Below, in pieces: positions 37,780 to 50,039 of a stretch of 64,000 nt of DNA (positions within the stretch are counted from its first letter, which is position 1; every line of letters starts with the position of its first letter). The translations under genes and the position numbers were made by a program. Source of the DNA: Welwitschia mirabilis. Taxonomy: Eukaryota; Gnetophyta; Gnetopsida; Welwitschiales. Where the stretch lies: positions 97,567,856 to 97,631,855 of the forward strand of contig JBOZIK010000001.1 of assembly GCA_051453625.1 (NCBI GenBank), in the 5' to 3' direction. Under the pieces are notes generated by a model that saw nothing but the letters and a program-made list of their open reading frames with translations, had not been told where the DNA came from and ran no database searches.

Positions 37780-37975
37780 CATTTTGATTATTTAATTTTA
37801 CTAAATTTAACTGAGTTTGACTATTGACGAATTTTGACCTTTTTATTTGACTCAATTTGATGGAGTTTGATTATTTTAATTTAACTAAATTTGATGAATT
37901 TTTACTATTTTTATCCAATTAAATTTGATGGCTTAACTATTTTTTAAGTAAGTTTTTAATAGTTTAACTAAGTTT
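37780..37975 (+). repeat. Degenerate TTTAACTAAATTTGATG repeat
   Basis: Units like TTTAACT(A/G)A(A/G)TTTGA and ATTTGATG(A/G) recur at about 30-60 base intervals. Period and copies are irregular. Confidence 0.5.
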
Positions 37976-39739
37976 GACACCCTCCTTTTAGCACCAAAAC
38001 TATTGGAATTATTTCATAAACAATAAATTCTTGATTTGATTTAATTTGATGATTGGATTTTATAGTGTGTTATTCATTTTTGATTTCATTATGTAGTGTT
38101 TTATTTAGGCCCTTCCTAATACCAAAATTAATAGATATGATTTAACAAAGGTATTTTTATCTTTTCTTAGGATATGAGGGTAGCTTAAAATGTTAAAATT
38201 CACTAAGACTAAAAATGATGTCATTGATGAGAAATAAATGTTGTAATTAAAATATTTATGATATTCATATGATAACAATAAAAAAATGATCTAAAAAGTA
38301 AAACTATAAATTTTTAAAATAAAATATATTATAATTCTACACTATCATTTTCATGGCCTAAATTAATATTTCTCATATATAGATCATAATACTAGGAAAT
38401 TGATGGATTTGACCTCTTTTTTCTTTAAAGTTAAAACCACTTCATTAACTTTATTAACTTTAATTTTTTAATTCAGTTTATTATATTTAATTGTTATCCA
38501 TCCACTCTTGAGAAAAAATAAAAATATATTCAAAAAATAATTTAAAACTTTAAAAATTCATCACAATTCCAAGTATTCTTTACATGGTTTCATTATATCC
38601 CCTTTTTTTTTGGTTCCCTTTTCTAGATTCCTTTTACATATGCCATTTTATTAATTTATTACTTTATGTCATTTCTACAATATTTTAAATAAACACATCA
38701 AATTAAATAATAAGAGCCCTTTACTCATTCCATTCATTCATTAATGAATAACATATGGGTAGATGTCAAGGGTGACTTAGCTTTAATATTTATGGTATAA
38801 GGAGTGAAGGTTAAAGAGTGGTTCTTGCATTGAATAAATTGAAAATGTTACACATATCTAAAGCAAAGAAATATCCAATAGATATATGTAGGCTTTCCAA
38901 CTTAAAATACTTAATGTTAATGTTTACTAGTGAATTGCGAGTATTTGCATAGGAATATGGGAAAGCTATAAAGCTTGCAAGATACCTCTCTTCTTTTTTC
39001 TTTTCTTTTTGTTCTATCTAAGTCTCTTCTTTGATTTTGTGTTGTCTCTGCCTTCAGTGTATTTTGTTTCTTTCTATCATCCTTTTGTCTCTTTGGACTA
39101 TGCTGTATAACCTTAGCAAAAACCTCTGTCTATTCTTCTATTATATTTGGATAATTACAAAATGCTTGTGTTTCATCTGAAACTTGTTCTATGGAGGGTT
39201 TCCTTATGTGTGCTATAGCCATTTACTAGTGCTCTATCTGTTAGCATCTCTTTTTCTAATTATGATTATTTCCATCTACTCTGATAGAGCTTCTTATGAG
39301 TCAGCTACTATCCTTTACTACTCCATGATCTTGTCACATCATCACCAACAAATGTATGCCTCTGATAAAGGTTTTTTCTCTATGATTAATTGATCATTAT
39401 ATCATGTCCTTATTATTCCCTATGTGTTGATTACAGGGCTTGTCTTTCTTTGTAGGTATCATGTCTTCTATGGTGCTATGCTTGTGTACTAGCTATGATT
39501 CTAGAATCACACTTAAAATGCCCCTTGTACTTTCCTTTTTTTTGTCACCTCCTATTTTTAACTGATACCTCATACATCTTATTTTTCTTATCACTAGTTA
39601 TCTATGTGATCCTTTTATCCATCATGCTAGTTTCTTGTGCTATTTTTTTAGTGTCACCCTTTTCCTCTTTCTTGTGTAGCTTTGCTACTGTAATGTAGTA
39701 TTTATTACCTTAACTAGTTTTCTTTGATTTTCTACTTCA

Positions 39740-40063
39740 ACCTCCCCTATTTTCAAAGCATTCATTATCTAGATTCACTCCTCTAGTTCTTAGATCCTCT
39801 ACCCTTAGTTCTTTGTTGGGTTTTCTTCTTTTAGCTCTTTTATTTTATGTGCTCCTCTATTTTCTTGATCATGTGCCTTTTTATTTTTCAAGCATCTTTA
39901 AATTGGCTTCTAAATCATCAATAGAATTTAAATATCTGGTATAGTTTTTGATCTCGTGGCTATTTAAATCAGCATCTAGGACAATTGTGCTCTTTATGTC
40001 ATGCTTCAAAATATGTACTATAATATTATGTCCCCTAGAACTTCTAATATCTTTTTTATTCAT
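39740..40063 (-). pseudogene. Charged ORF relic next to the PP4R3 pseudogene
   Basis: The minus-strand frame from 40063 reads MNKKDIRSSRGHNIIVHILK, then DLEANLKMLEK, and after stops continues Lys/Glu-rich (KELKEENPTKN). It lies just 3' of the PP4R3 pseudogene on the same strand, so it may be its eroded C-terminal tail, which is charged and poorly conserved in the family, or unrelated sequence. No motif decides this. Confidence 0.3.
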
Positions 40064-40259
40064 AATTTATAAGGAGTAGTTTTGTGTTTGTTTTAAATGT
40101 TGAGAATGTATATTTCCTAGATTATACTATCCTTTCAAATTTCTTAATACTTTATGCTGCTTTACCTAAGTCATCTTACCTTCTATATAATCATCTAGAA
40201 AAAATTTTTCTTTGGGATAGAAGCTTAAGATCCTACTAAAACACTCCATCAGTTGAAGG

Positions 40260-42180
40260 TTATGACATAGATTGATTAGAAATATCTAAGATTTCTTTAT
40301 TAGCACTTATTGGAATTATAATATTATCATCTTCATATTCATAATCAATCAAGAATACTGATCCACTCCTTGAAAAATAAATTTCATTTATGATAAAGGC
40401 ATGTTCATCATCACGAGAACTGCAAGTTATTTTCACAATTATTGTATCATCTTCATCATAACTATCTTCATTAAAATAATCTTTTTCTTCTTTCTCTGAT
40501 TCTTGTTCATTAAGTTGTTTTTTATTACTGGTAAGACTAGCCATCTGATCTGAATGATCTAGAGCACTGATCACTATTGGTACTTTTTCAAGACATCCTT
40601 TAAACTTCTACTCATATCTCTACTTTAAAGTTTGGAATGTCCCAACATAACATGACCTCTTCATAGTTTTTTTTGCCCCTTTTCTTCCCTTTAAATATTC
40701 AACTAGGCATTTGATTTATCTTTGCAAATATACTTTATAATCTTAAGAATAGCTAAGTTCATAAAATTATAGCAAGTTTTTATTAGCTATAAATGTCTGA
40801 ATTATAGGTTGAAGAAGACTATGATTTACCATCTGGTAATTAAGTATGCCATAATTTTGATCAATTGTTATTCATATGAATTAAATGGTGGACATTATAA
40901 GATATTTTTCTTACCATTAAATTAAGCACAGAACCTTCTCAATAACACTATTTCTTAAAAAGTAATACCTTATTCTGAAACTATGCTTTAGAATACAAAA
41001 ATATAAGAGATGCAAAATATTTGACAATAACTCAGAATTTTCAAAATAGATCTTATGCTTTTGATAATCAATATTTGAAACATGACTATTAGAGGAAGAG
41101 GATGATTCTATAATATCTACCAATTGATTAATGTAGTTCTCATAAAATACTTCAACAACACAATTCCACTAAGAAGAAATCATTCTGTAAGGATTAAGAA
41201 GCATTTGAATAATTTTAAGATATTAACTTTGCATATCTTCTTCAAAATCCATTGACATATCTTTTATCATAAGTCCAAGTAGCACATTTTCTAGTTGTTG
41301 TATTAAAAAGTTATGCACAAGATAAGGATCTTCATTCAAGACCATAATTAGAACATCAGTCCTTGTGAGGCATAGCAATTTATCTCCACTTTAAATAACA
41401 TTCATTATAATATCAAATAAATCATTTTCAATAGAGTATTTAAATACATGCATTTGATTAACAAGCAATAAGCTTTTTCTTAGTGTGAAAAATTGTTGAA
41501 GGAATGCAATTAGATTCTTTTTAACTTCATTTAAACTCTCTTAATATCACTTTCTAAATAACTCTTAAATAAACTTGTTTTCATCCTTCAGAGTTATTAC
41601 GATAGCCCCATAGTTTGAATGGAGGGTGGAATTAAAGGTTGAAAATATAGCCTCATCCAAAACTCTTGGTAACATGACATTCTTTATATAGCTAACTTAG
41701 TATCATGGATGAATTTTTATAACAAGGTATCATCTTTAATAAGAATGGTCTCTCTAGATACAACTTTTTCCTCTAGAAAATTATGATGCTTTTGATGGAA
41801 TGAAATACATAAATTATATTCTAGGGTACTAATTATATCCATTATATGATCATCACTAAATATTCTTTCAAAGATTTATTGGTTGTTTAAAAATATAATA
41901 CCTTTGATAATTGTATATATCAAATTTATTATTTATTTATTTTCTATATCTTCATACATTTTAAACACATCCAAAATCTCAAATTTAAAAATTGATTCTG
42001 AACTATGAGATCAGCCACTCAGACATAACCTATCATGCATCCTTTTATGATTACCTTTAGAACTTGTGGAATGCTTGATATCTCCACCTGACAAAGGTCT
42101 ATAACATCATTAATACTTTCATGAAGTTCATCATTATTAATTTGAGATGTGCTATCATGTTTAAATTTTCATTTTGAAGA
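40260..42180 (-). pseudogene. Protein phosphatase 4 regulatory subunit 3 (SMEK/PP4R3) pseudogene, apparently intron-free
   Basis: PP4R3 (SMEK) targets the protein phosphatase 4 catalytic subunit to its substrates. The minus strand carries its central SMK-1/armadillo-like region in order: ELHESINDVIDL with SIPQVLKVI (family 'ELRELPPVELSTLPLILK'), VFKYSIENDLFDIIMNVI ('LFRDL.NEGIFDII.DVL'), TDVLIMVLNEDPYLVHNFLI ('TDILILFLNQDPNLLRSYVV'), LLGLMIKDMSMDFEEDM ('LLGLLVKGM..DFGE.MH'), EVFYENYINQLVDII ('EIFYEKHL..LVDVI') and RNSVIEKVLCLI ('NNVIEKVL.LT'). The C-terminal acidic signatures EKEEKDYFNEDSYDEDD and LIDYEYEDD match 'EKEEEDYFNEDSDEED' and 'LVDYEDDEDD'. The span of about 1.7 kb between the first and last blocks is about what coding sequence alone needs, so introns appear absent, as in a reverse-transcribed copy. 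The N-terminal PH-like domain is missing, and several stops and frameshifts occur. Confidence 0.88.
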
Positions 42181-42884
42181 CGTGGTCCATTTTCCATACC
42201 ACCAGTGCCAAGGAAGTAAATAGATCTCTACACACTTCAGTTCTACTCCCATTTGAAAGAACAAACCATAAATTCCTAAAAACTAAGAGCCATATGGCTA
42301 GGAGGAAAGATATCAGAGGGAAATAATTTGTTTTATATATAGATGTCCACTTTTTAATGTAAAGTGAAATGGATGAATCTCATGTTGTAAAATACTATAA
42401 GATAAATAAGAGATCAATCATACACTTCTCATGAGATCTTCACATATTTTAGAGCACCTTTTTTTTTTGGATAATAATAATGAAGATCAATAATAATAAA
42501 TATGCAACTTGAAAAACATTTAAACATGTGCATAAAATAAATGATGAGTGCATTATAAAAGGTGGTAAAAGGTTATGAATGGGCTAATAAAGGAAGTGAT
42601 AGAGGAATCTATTTGATTAACTAAAATGGAAGTAAGAAAAAGGACCACATGGTAAATAGCAAATTGTAGAATAGAAAATAAAAAGAAGTAGAATCTATAA
42701 TCAAAGGCAAACCAATGGTAAGAGGGGTTTAGTATTAAAATAATAAGTTAACTAAAAAATGGAATTATTCTCAAAATAAAGTATGAGTAAATGTTAGGGT
42801 TGACTTTGAGATAACCAATTATGAATACTAAAAAAAATAAAAACTAGGTAAAAATGGATAAAAAACGACATGAAGAATATTAAT

Positions 42885-42986
42885 TCTTACACTTGTAAAT
42901 GCCAACCTAGCAATGTCTATTACTATAGGTTATAAAGTTGTTTAAGTTTATTAATATGGTTTAATACTAAATGTCATCAATTATCA
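42885..42986 (+). repeat. Gap-flanking duplicate, left copy
   Basis: 102 bases that differ at only two positions from 43087-43188 on the other side of a 100-N gap. Most likely the same locus represented twice. Confidence 0.9.
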
Positions 42987-43086
42987 NNNNNNNNNNNNNN
43001 NNNNNNNNNNNNNNNNNNNNNNNNNNNNNNNNNNNNNNNNNNNNNNNNNNNNNNNNNNNNNNNNNNNNNNNNNNNNNNNNNNNNNN
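42987..43086. other. Assembly gap (100 N)
   Basis: Exactly 100 N, a placeholder length, between near-identical flanks. Confidence 0.95.
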
Positions 43087-43188
43087 TCTTACACTTGTAA
43101 ATGCCAACCTAGCAATGTCTATTACTATAGGTTCTAAAGTTGTATAAGTTTATTAATATGGTTTAATACTAAATGTCATCAATTATCA
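43087..43188 (+). repeat. Gap-flanking duplicate, right copy
   Basis: Partner of 42885-42986; 100 of 102 bases agree. Confidence 0.9.
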
Positions 43189-45189
43189 AGCAATAAAGGT
43201 AGTAATTATGATAATTTCTATGATTATCCATAAAGTATTAATATAATGTCTAGACTATAACTCAATATAATCATCAATATAGCAAGTGATACCTTATTGA
43301 CTTACCATTCACTAATTAATATGTTCTAATTGCTCGCAAAGTCATAGCTTCAGAGTCATGGAAAAATCAAGTTGATAGCATATTTAAAAAATACCATCCA
43401 TCATGATGAGCGAAGTACACCCAATACCAAGAGCAGAAGGATTTACAAGCTTTCATAACTAACTAATACTCTAGGGGAGTTTTCATAGCTATTGTGTCAT
43501 ACTATCAAAGGCCTATATCAAGAATGCTTACCTTGATATGCTTATGGTAGGAGATTATGCTTTCTTTTTGCCTTTTTATTTTTTTAATTATTAGATAATT
43601 AACTTATATTTTCCTTTCTTTTTTTCTTCTTTTTTCTTTTTTCTTTTTTTTTTTTTTTTAGGAACATTGATTGATATGGTAAATTGTAATGCTCACAACT
43701 AAATTTAAACATTAGATTTAACATATTCAATATTAATATAGAATAATATGAGATACTAGAGGTCATAAACATGGGAATTTCTTAAGGTTAGATGAAATTC
43801 AATCTTATCACTATAAATACCCCAAAATAGAAAACTACTTTTATGAAAAATTAAATGCAATTTAACACAAGGTCAAATTAATAGGCAATAAAATAAGGCA
43901 ATGATATTAATTAAGAAACCAATCTAAGGAGTTACTTAGGTAAAGTTAAAGGAAAGACTCACCTATTGATGAAGAGGTTCTTCCTGCTTAATTGCTTATA
44001 TCATGCCAAGACTGTATTGATAATCATTAATGTAATCTCAACTATTATCTATTAATCCTAAGTTTCCCTTAGTATCTAAATTAGAAATCTTAATGAAGTC
44101 ATTCAATGTTTTCCCTAATAAGATGCAGGCTTATCCACTTTGAAAGTTAACTCATAATAAAGATGTACTCAAAGGTTGTAGTGAGATTAACTAACTAGAC
44201 ATGAAGTCTAAAAGAAAGTGTAAGAGAAAAATTCAGAAAGATTAAAAAGGAAGACTTTAAAGTAACAAATTTTTTCTTTTTTTTGAAAATAAAATAAAAA
44301 TTAAAGCCATAAAAAATGTAACATGGATATGGCCAATGGAATAATATGGCAGATATGAGTGAAATGAAGTAAATGGGATGATGACAATGAACAAGGGACA
44401 TGAAAAAAATACATGATAGGAGAAAAATGTACTTACTAATGTCTGGTGAAATGGTGATGGTGATACATGGTTAGATAAAATAAAAAAATTCATGCAAGGA
44501 TGTGAATTATGGTAGTGGAAGGATCCGGTGCATTACAGCATGGGTCAATGTGGTATACATCATCATCATCATCTTTCATAGGTGAGCCTCATGAAGTGGA
44601 ATGTTGGTCATAAAAACATTAGGGCCATGGGGGATGAAGCGATCCATGCCATGTGTGCCTGACACACAGCCTTATCTACATTATGCACAAAGTTCAACAA
44701 TGCACATCATTTCTATGATCTGAGAAAAATGGTCATCCATAATCTATAAACTTAAACATAGAAAACAAAATGTAAAATCTACATGATGCATGATGAAAGA
44801 TAATGCATGAAAGATAATGTTATCCTACATGAAAATGGATGTGCATATACATTAAAGGTTTTATCAAAAAATAAATTTAATGGAAAATCATGCAAACTAG
44901 CTAATGGAAATGCTGAAATAAGTAAATTATAGTATGAAATGTAAATGACATATGTTTTAAATTTTATTTTAGTGATAATACAGTTGAAGATATAAGGAAT
45001 TTATTTGTTTGCTTTCTTTGAAATCATTTAAACTCTTCAGTTTGTACATTCCCTTATCAAATTTTCACAAGATAATAAATGGTCCTCGCTACTTTCATGA
45101 AAACTTTAAAGTTTTTTTGATTAAATTTGCTTTAACAATAGGTTTTCTACATCTTAATACTTTGGATTCACATTCTTATTATATGTATT

Positions 45190-46210
45190 ACTAACTTGCT
45201 TATGGTAGAGCTAGTTTTATTGCAAGGATTTTACTTGCTTTTCATCTAAAGTTTCGAGTTGTATAATCCACATTTTCTTTTCTATATCGGACATGTCTAA
45301 ATCCTTAACTAGTGTTTTTAGTATGGAAATCTAAATTTGAGTAGGCAAGATGGCTTTGGTACTATAGACTAGTTCAAATGGGATAGTTCTGTAGCAATTT
45401 TTACTATAGTACAACAGCCCATAGGGTAAAAGTTAGTTTTTCATAACATGACTGTATATTATTTCCTAACCTTTTGAGGTAATTAATGCCTTAACTTGTT
45501 CATCTAAATAAGTGTTTTATCCCAAATTTACTCAGGGATATCTTTAATTTTAATGACCTAAACTATGAACCATTATCAATGATGATGACATAGGGCATGT
45601 CAAACCTAGTAATGATGTGATAAAGGATGAAATTTTGGATTTTCTTTAATATTATTTACCACAATGGAACTACTTAGACCTATTTAGAAAAATATTCTAT
45701 CACAGTAAGAATGAATGCATGTTATCCCAATGAGGTGGGCATAATAGAACTAATCAAATCCATATCCTACTTCCAAAAAACCCAAATTTACTCAGAAGGA
45801 AAGAGTTCAGTAGGTGGTTTATGTTTCTCAATAAAAGATTTGATAGGTGTGATATGTTCTTAGCATATTAAAATAATTATCATTCATTATTTTACAAAAA
45901 TAACCAAACCTCACTATATGACTAAACAATGATCTTACCCCTTATTGAAGTTCACATAGTCCAAACATGTGTCTCTTTTAGCACATGAGTAGCTTTGCTT
46001 GACTTTAGAAATCTCAATAAGACACCTTCATTTGACTTTTTGTAAAACTAATCTTAAATTAAGATGAAGTGCATGGCTTGATCCCTAAGATTTTTCTTTT
46101 GTAGTAATGAAAGATTTTTAAGTATCTTTTGATTAATGAGTTAATTCACTGGAGTGTCATACCACTCATCCTTTGTTTCAAGAAGGTATTTGAAATAGGT
46201 AATGTGTTTA
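45190..46210 (-). pseudogene. Ty3/gypsy integrase relic
   Basis: Integrase joins the element DNA to the host chromosome. Minus-strand frames show FYKKSNEGVLLRFL and ATHVLKETH around 46045-45975 (N-terminal zinc-binding part, usually 'LYKRSFDGVLLRCL' and 'V..EVHEG'), then FILTVIEYFSK and MPYVIIIDNGS around 45700-45570 (catalytic core, usually 'FILTVIDYFSKW' and 'P..I..DNG.QF', with the second catalytic Asp kept), then PFELVYSTKAILP around 45400-45350 ('PFSLVYGMEAVLP'). Stops and frameshifts break all parts. The N-terminal section is repeated at 48108-48830. Confidence 0.88.
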
Positions 46211-48107
46211 ACTCAGTATTTAAGTATTAAAAAATGACTTACAATTTGATTAAAATGTTCTAGATTTTTCACATATTTAGAGGAGGTCTATAATCTTAGA
46301 AGGTTCATAAAGCTCTCAGAAGGGTTTACTTCAAGCTACAGAGGCTTTAGAGCAGAAACATCAATAGCACTGATCAGAGAAGGCAGTGTCATTAGTTTAT
46401 ATGAGTAGAAAGGTTTGGAGCTCAATTGGCATAATAAGGTTTAAGTTATAATTTCTAAGAAGAAGATAATAGAAATTTAAAATGATTATGTTTTTGTAAA
46501 AAAAATTGACCTAGAAAATTAACCTAAACATTTTTAATAGAAATTTAAAATGACCATGTTTTTGTAAAAAAAATTAACCTAGAAAACTAACCTAAACATT
46601 TTTAAATTTTTTTAAGATTTTTAATAGAAATAAAGATTAACAGAACTAAAAAATTTATAGAAAACTTATAAAACTATAGAAATATAAAATACATAAAATA
46701 AATCACTAAAGTTTGATTTGATTTTAATCATGATCTTAGCTTTGGCTGCACCTATAGAAAAGTCGTCAGACCTACAACATGAAATATCAAATATAAAAAT
46801 GAAGTTTTATCTGTTAGTAAACATAATCAAAAAAATTGATCATAGCTTTATAGTGATCCAAATTTATCTAAGTCTATACTCAGAATAAGTCTTTCTCAAG
46901 GATATATGTGGTAAAAACAAAAGATATAAGATTTATTCTACTTACAATAAAAACTTAAACAAAATAAAAACCAAATGCTCAAATTAAAATGATCTTTAGT
47001 CGGTAACACAATGGAATGAAATTGCTCCAAAGGAACTACTAATTCATCCAACTCTCTTTGTTTGCTTTAATGATTCATGTATTATAAAATTAATAATTAA
47101 ATAAGATCCACTTAAAAATTTTTGATACTAAGTGAATTTGCAATAATAAAACACACTTAGAATTAGTCTTATCTAAATATTACTAATACCAAATGACTAT
47201 GTGCATTAATAGTAAAAGGGTTTAAACGAATTCTAAAACTATATGTACTTAAAGATTGCTAATGCTAAATGAAATATGCAATACTAATGAAAGGATTAAA
47301 ACTGGTACTTTATTAAAAATAAAATAATTTTTACATTATATCAATGAAGGAGGAGAAGAAGAAGAACTCCTTAACTAGCCTTGAATCATTCTACTTCCAA
47401 GAAAGAGTATCAGAGTGCCATGAAATCTTATCCTGGAAGTCTTTTCCAAATTAAGCAACCAAAAGATGTTTCCAATTGATTGTCTATCCCTTTTTATAGA
47501 TAAGGGAAGGATTGGGGAGTTACATCATGATTGTGTTTCATGGTGGTTATATAAGAAAAGTTATAATATGTTTGGCGTGTAGCCACAAAGAGGATTTCTT
47601 TGTCTTTAAGTGCAAAAATGATGATGACATGTCCTTTTGCTAGTAATAATGATGTCAACATATGTTATGTCATATATCTTCTACATAGTCATCCTTGTTT
47701 GCATTACATGTCATTACAATGTGTTATTTTATACTTTTACAATGTATTACCAGAATTAAGGTTAAATTTGATTTATTATCTAACTAAGCCCATAAGTGTA
47801 ATGTATTTAATTCCCTAAGAAGATGTAGGAATGTGAGTTTTCTGACATTCTACCTTAGAAATTTAGTGGTACCAGTAGTTCTATCTAGTGGTACCAACGT
47901 TTGGTGTTGTTATTCGCTCAGTTTATGCATAAGTTGTTAGAAGGCAGTATTAACATGCTAATGTCAAGTGAATTTAATGATTTTATGAAAATATAATAAA
48001 GAGGAAAGAAAATATTAATATGTAATAAAATCATGAATTTAAACCTTTTCCCTATGGTAAATTAATCAACTAATCTTGCATAGAATGTTAATTTTGGTAT
48101 GTAAACA
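46211..48107 (-). other. LTR-like non-coding block between two integrase copies
   Basis: No coding signal. A minus-strand TATAAAAA box lies at 47491-47498 within CTTATCTATAAAAAGGG, in the same strand sense as the flanking gypsy relic, and the neighbourhood is less A+T-rich. That composition and its place suggest LTR sequence, yet TG/CA ends and a second copy were not found. Confidence 0.35.
46469..46606 (+). repeat. Tandem duplication, period 68 bp
   Basis: Two adjacent copies of a block starting AGAAATTTAAAATGA and ending AACCTAAACATTTTTAA (starts at 46471 and 46539), with a few C/T and A/G differences. Confidence 0.85.
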
Positions 48108-48202
48108 TTCACATAGTTTAGCATGTGTTTCTTTTAAGACTTGAGTAGATTTGCTTAATCTTAGACATCTCAATAAGGCACCTTCATTTGATTTTTTATA
48201 AA

Positions 48203-48267
48203 ATTAATCTTAAATTAGGTTAAAGTAAGGCTTGATCCCTGATATTTCACTTTTAAAGTGATAAGAG
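48203..48267 (+). repeat. Gap-flanking duplicate, left copy
   Basis: 65 bases, two differences from 48671-48735 on the other side of the gap. Confidence 0.88.
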
Positions 48268-48670
48268 NNNNNNNNNNNNNNNNNNNNNNNNNNNNNNNNN
48301 NNNNNNNNNNNNNNNNNNNNNNNNNNNNNNNNNNNNNNNNNNNNNNNNNNNNNNNNNNNNNNNNNNNNNNNNNNNNNNNNNNNNNNNNNNNNNNNNNNNN
48401 NNNNNNNNNNNNNNNNNNNNNNNNNNNNNNNNNNNNNNNNNNNNNNNNNNNNNNNNNNNNNNNNNNNNNNNNNNNNNNNNNNNNNNNNNNNNNNNNNNNN
48501 NNNNNNNNNNNNNNNNNNNNNNNNNNNNNNNNNNNNNNNNNNNNNNNNNNNNNNNNNNNNNNNNNNNNNNNNNNNNNNNNNNNNNNNNNNNNNNNNNNNN
48601 NNNNNNNNNNNNNNNNNNNNNNNNNNNNNNNNNNNNNNNNNNNNNNNNNNNNNNNNNNNNNNNNNNNNNN
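48268..48670. other. Assembly gap (403 N)
   Basis: Run of N inside the integrase relic. Duplicated flanks suggest the true gap may be zero or negative. Confidence 0.95.
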
Positions 48671-48735
48671 ATTAATCTTAAATTAGGTCAAAGTAAGACT
48701 TGATCCCTGATATTTCACTTTTAAAGTGATAAGAG
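48671..48735 (+). repeat. Gap-flanking duplicate, right copy
   Basis: Partner of 48203-48267; 63 of 65 bases agree. Confidence 0.88.
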
Positions 48736-49379
48736 ATTTTCACATAGCTTTTGATTCATGAGATAATTCACTACAGTTCCATACCCCTCATCCTTTACTT
48801 TAAGATTTTTTATCAATTGTCTTACTTCATCTTGAATAGCTCTAAATAAACTTTCATTAGGATTCATAAAGGAAAGTTTGACTGACATCAATGCATGTGA
48901 TGTAATTTTTAAAAAATAGATCTCTAAAACATGTTTGTGTGAAGTTTGTGAGATAGTCTATGAATTGATTTTCATTCTCAGGATGGCTAGAATCTTACAT
49001 AACTTAAACGACATAAGAAGCTTTTTTACATTTCCAAGATATGCATCTAGATCACTTGATTTAGCTTCATACTTGTCTAAGCCTTTATTGATGATTAATT
49101 AAGTTATTAAAAATGCATAATTTCTTAAAACTTGCTTGAACAGCTAGCATGATTCCTCTTGCTAAAGTTTTATGCTTAGCAATGTTGTTTATGTAGAGGA
49201 AATTTAGCTTAAAAAAGAATAGTATGCTGGTTTTATTGTTGAGGAAGAAGACGACTCTTAAAAATCCACCATTTTAGCTAGATGAACTATTAAAGAACAT
49301 CAACACATTCCAATTCCCTTTTATTTCAGTGATGTAAATTTCTTTTTTAGGGAATTGTTTAAACTTATTGGAGGTTTCA

Positions 49380-49860
49380 CCTTTAGTTTCAACTAGGAGA
49401 TCTGCTATTTATTTGACTATGTACTTTTCCTTGACTAATTTTTATGATTGAAATTCTAATTCAAACTTAGTAAGTATTAACATTTATTTAGTTAATTATG
49501 TACTATTAATAGAATATTCAAGTAGATCTTTTAGTAGGTTTTTATTATTAATCATAATTGTTTTATTTATCATCATGTAATGACGAAACTTTTGTAAAGC
49601 AAATACTAGATTTAAACATGCCTTTTTCACATCAGTATAGTTTTTCTTATACTAGTGTAGTGTTCTGCTAAAGTAGTAGATTGGAAGATCTTAATGAACT
49701 TCATCTCTTTGAATGATTATCACACTAACCAATGACATAGAATACGTAATATAAAGATAAAATGATTAGTTTGGCCTAGGCAAACTCAAAGTAAGAGTAG
49801 ATATTAAATACTCTTTGATCCTATCAAAAGACTTTTGATAATTCTTATCCCATTTAGATT
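49380..49860 (-). pseudogene. Ty3/gypsy RNase H domain relic
   Basis: In minus-strand frames, IYYFSRTLH then NYTDVKKACLNLVFALQKFR then HYMM match the gypsy block 'IYYLSKTL...E..YT..EK.CLALVFA..KLRHYM', the RNase H domain used in plant gypsy annotation. It sits downstream of RT in the right order and direction. Several stops and one frame change are needed to read it. Confidence 0.8.
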
Positions 49861-50039
49861 CGCTATATTTCTTAATAAAGTGCATGAGTAGAACACATCG
49901 GTCTATCAAGGTCAATATAAATCAATATATTGCCTATAGTTTACCTTAGGGATGTCATATTAGTGATTTTTTTGATCTTATCTAAATCGATTTCTATATA
50001 ACTTTTTGATATGAGAAATCCTATAAATTTCTTTAACGG

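Larger units (their letters stand above)
35061..40259. other. Gene-free stretch with direct repeats
   Basis: No gene recognised on either strand in most of this stretch. It contains a 0.5 kb direct repeat pair, an array-like ATTTGA-rich block and pyrimidine-rich DNA (38980-39880). Open frames such as 39184-39393 and 39495-39698 (plus) are hydrophobic translations of pyrimidine-rich DNA. Confidence 0.45.
42181..45189. other. Gene-free stretch with one assembly gap
   Basis: No gene recognised. It contains the gap at 42987-43086 with duplicated flanks, a long poly-T tract (about 43615-43662), and a small CAT trinucleotide run (44558-44573). The 43190-45190 part lies 3' of the gypsy integrase relic and could be its untranslated region or LTR, but no repeat partner was seen. 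Confidence 0.4.
48108..48830 (-). pseudogene. Second Ty3/gypsy integrase N-terminal relic, interrupted by a gap
   Basis: The minus-strand frame reads FYKKSNEGALLRCL and STQVLKETHAK (about 48210-48125), the zinc-binding N-terminus of a gypsy integrase, and it matches 45955-46190 closely on the DNA level. The rest of the integrase core is absent here because the block ends at about 48108. This copy is adjacent to the RNase H domain and so is in the natural order for the gypsy element. A 403-N gap with duplicated flanks lies inside. Confidence 0.75.

Noticed and set aside
39184-39698. Two hydrophobic plus-strand open frames that could suggest membrane proteins
   Set aside because: The sequence is a pyrimidine-rich tract; hydrophobic residues follow from T-rich codons, with no motif or conserved start.
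44195-44493. Minus-strand His/Phe-rich frames
   Set aside because: Low-complexity translation antisense to A/G-rich DNA; two overlapping frames are equally long, which argues against either being coding.
48258-48686. 142-codon plus-strand open frame
   Set aside because: It consists almost wholly of N.
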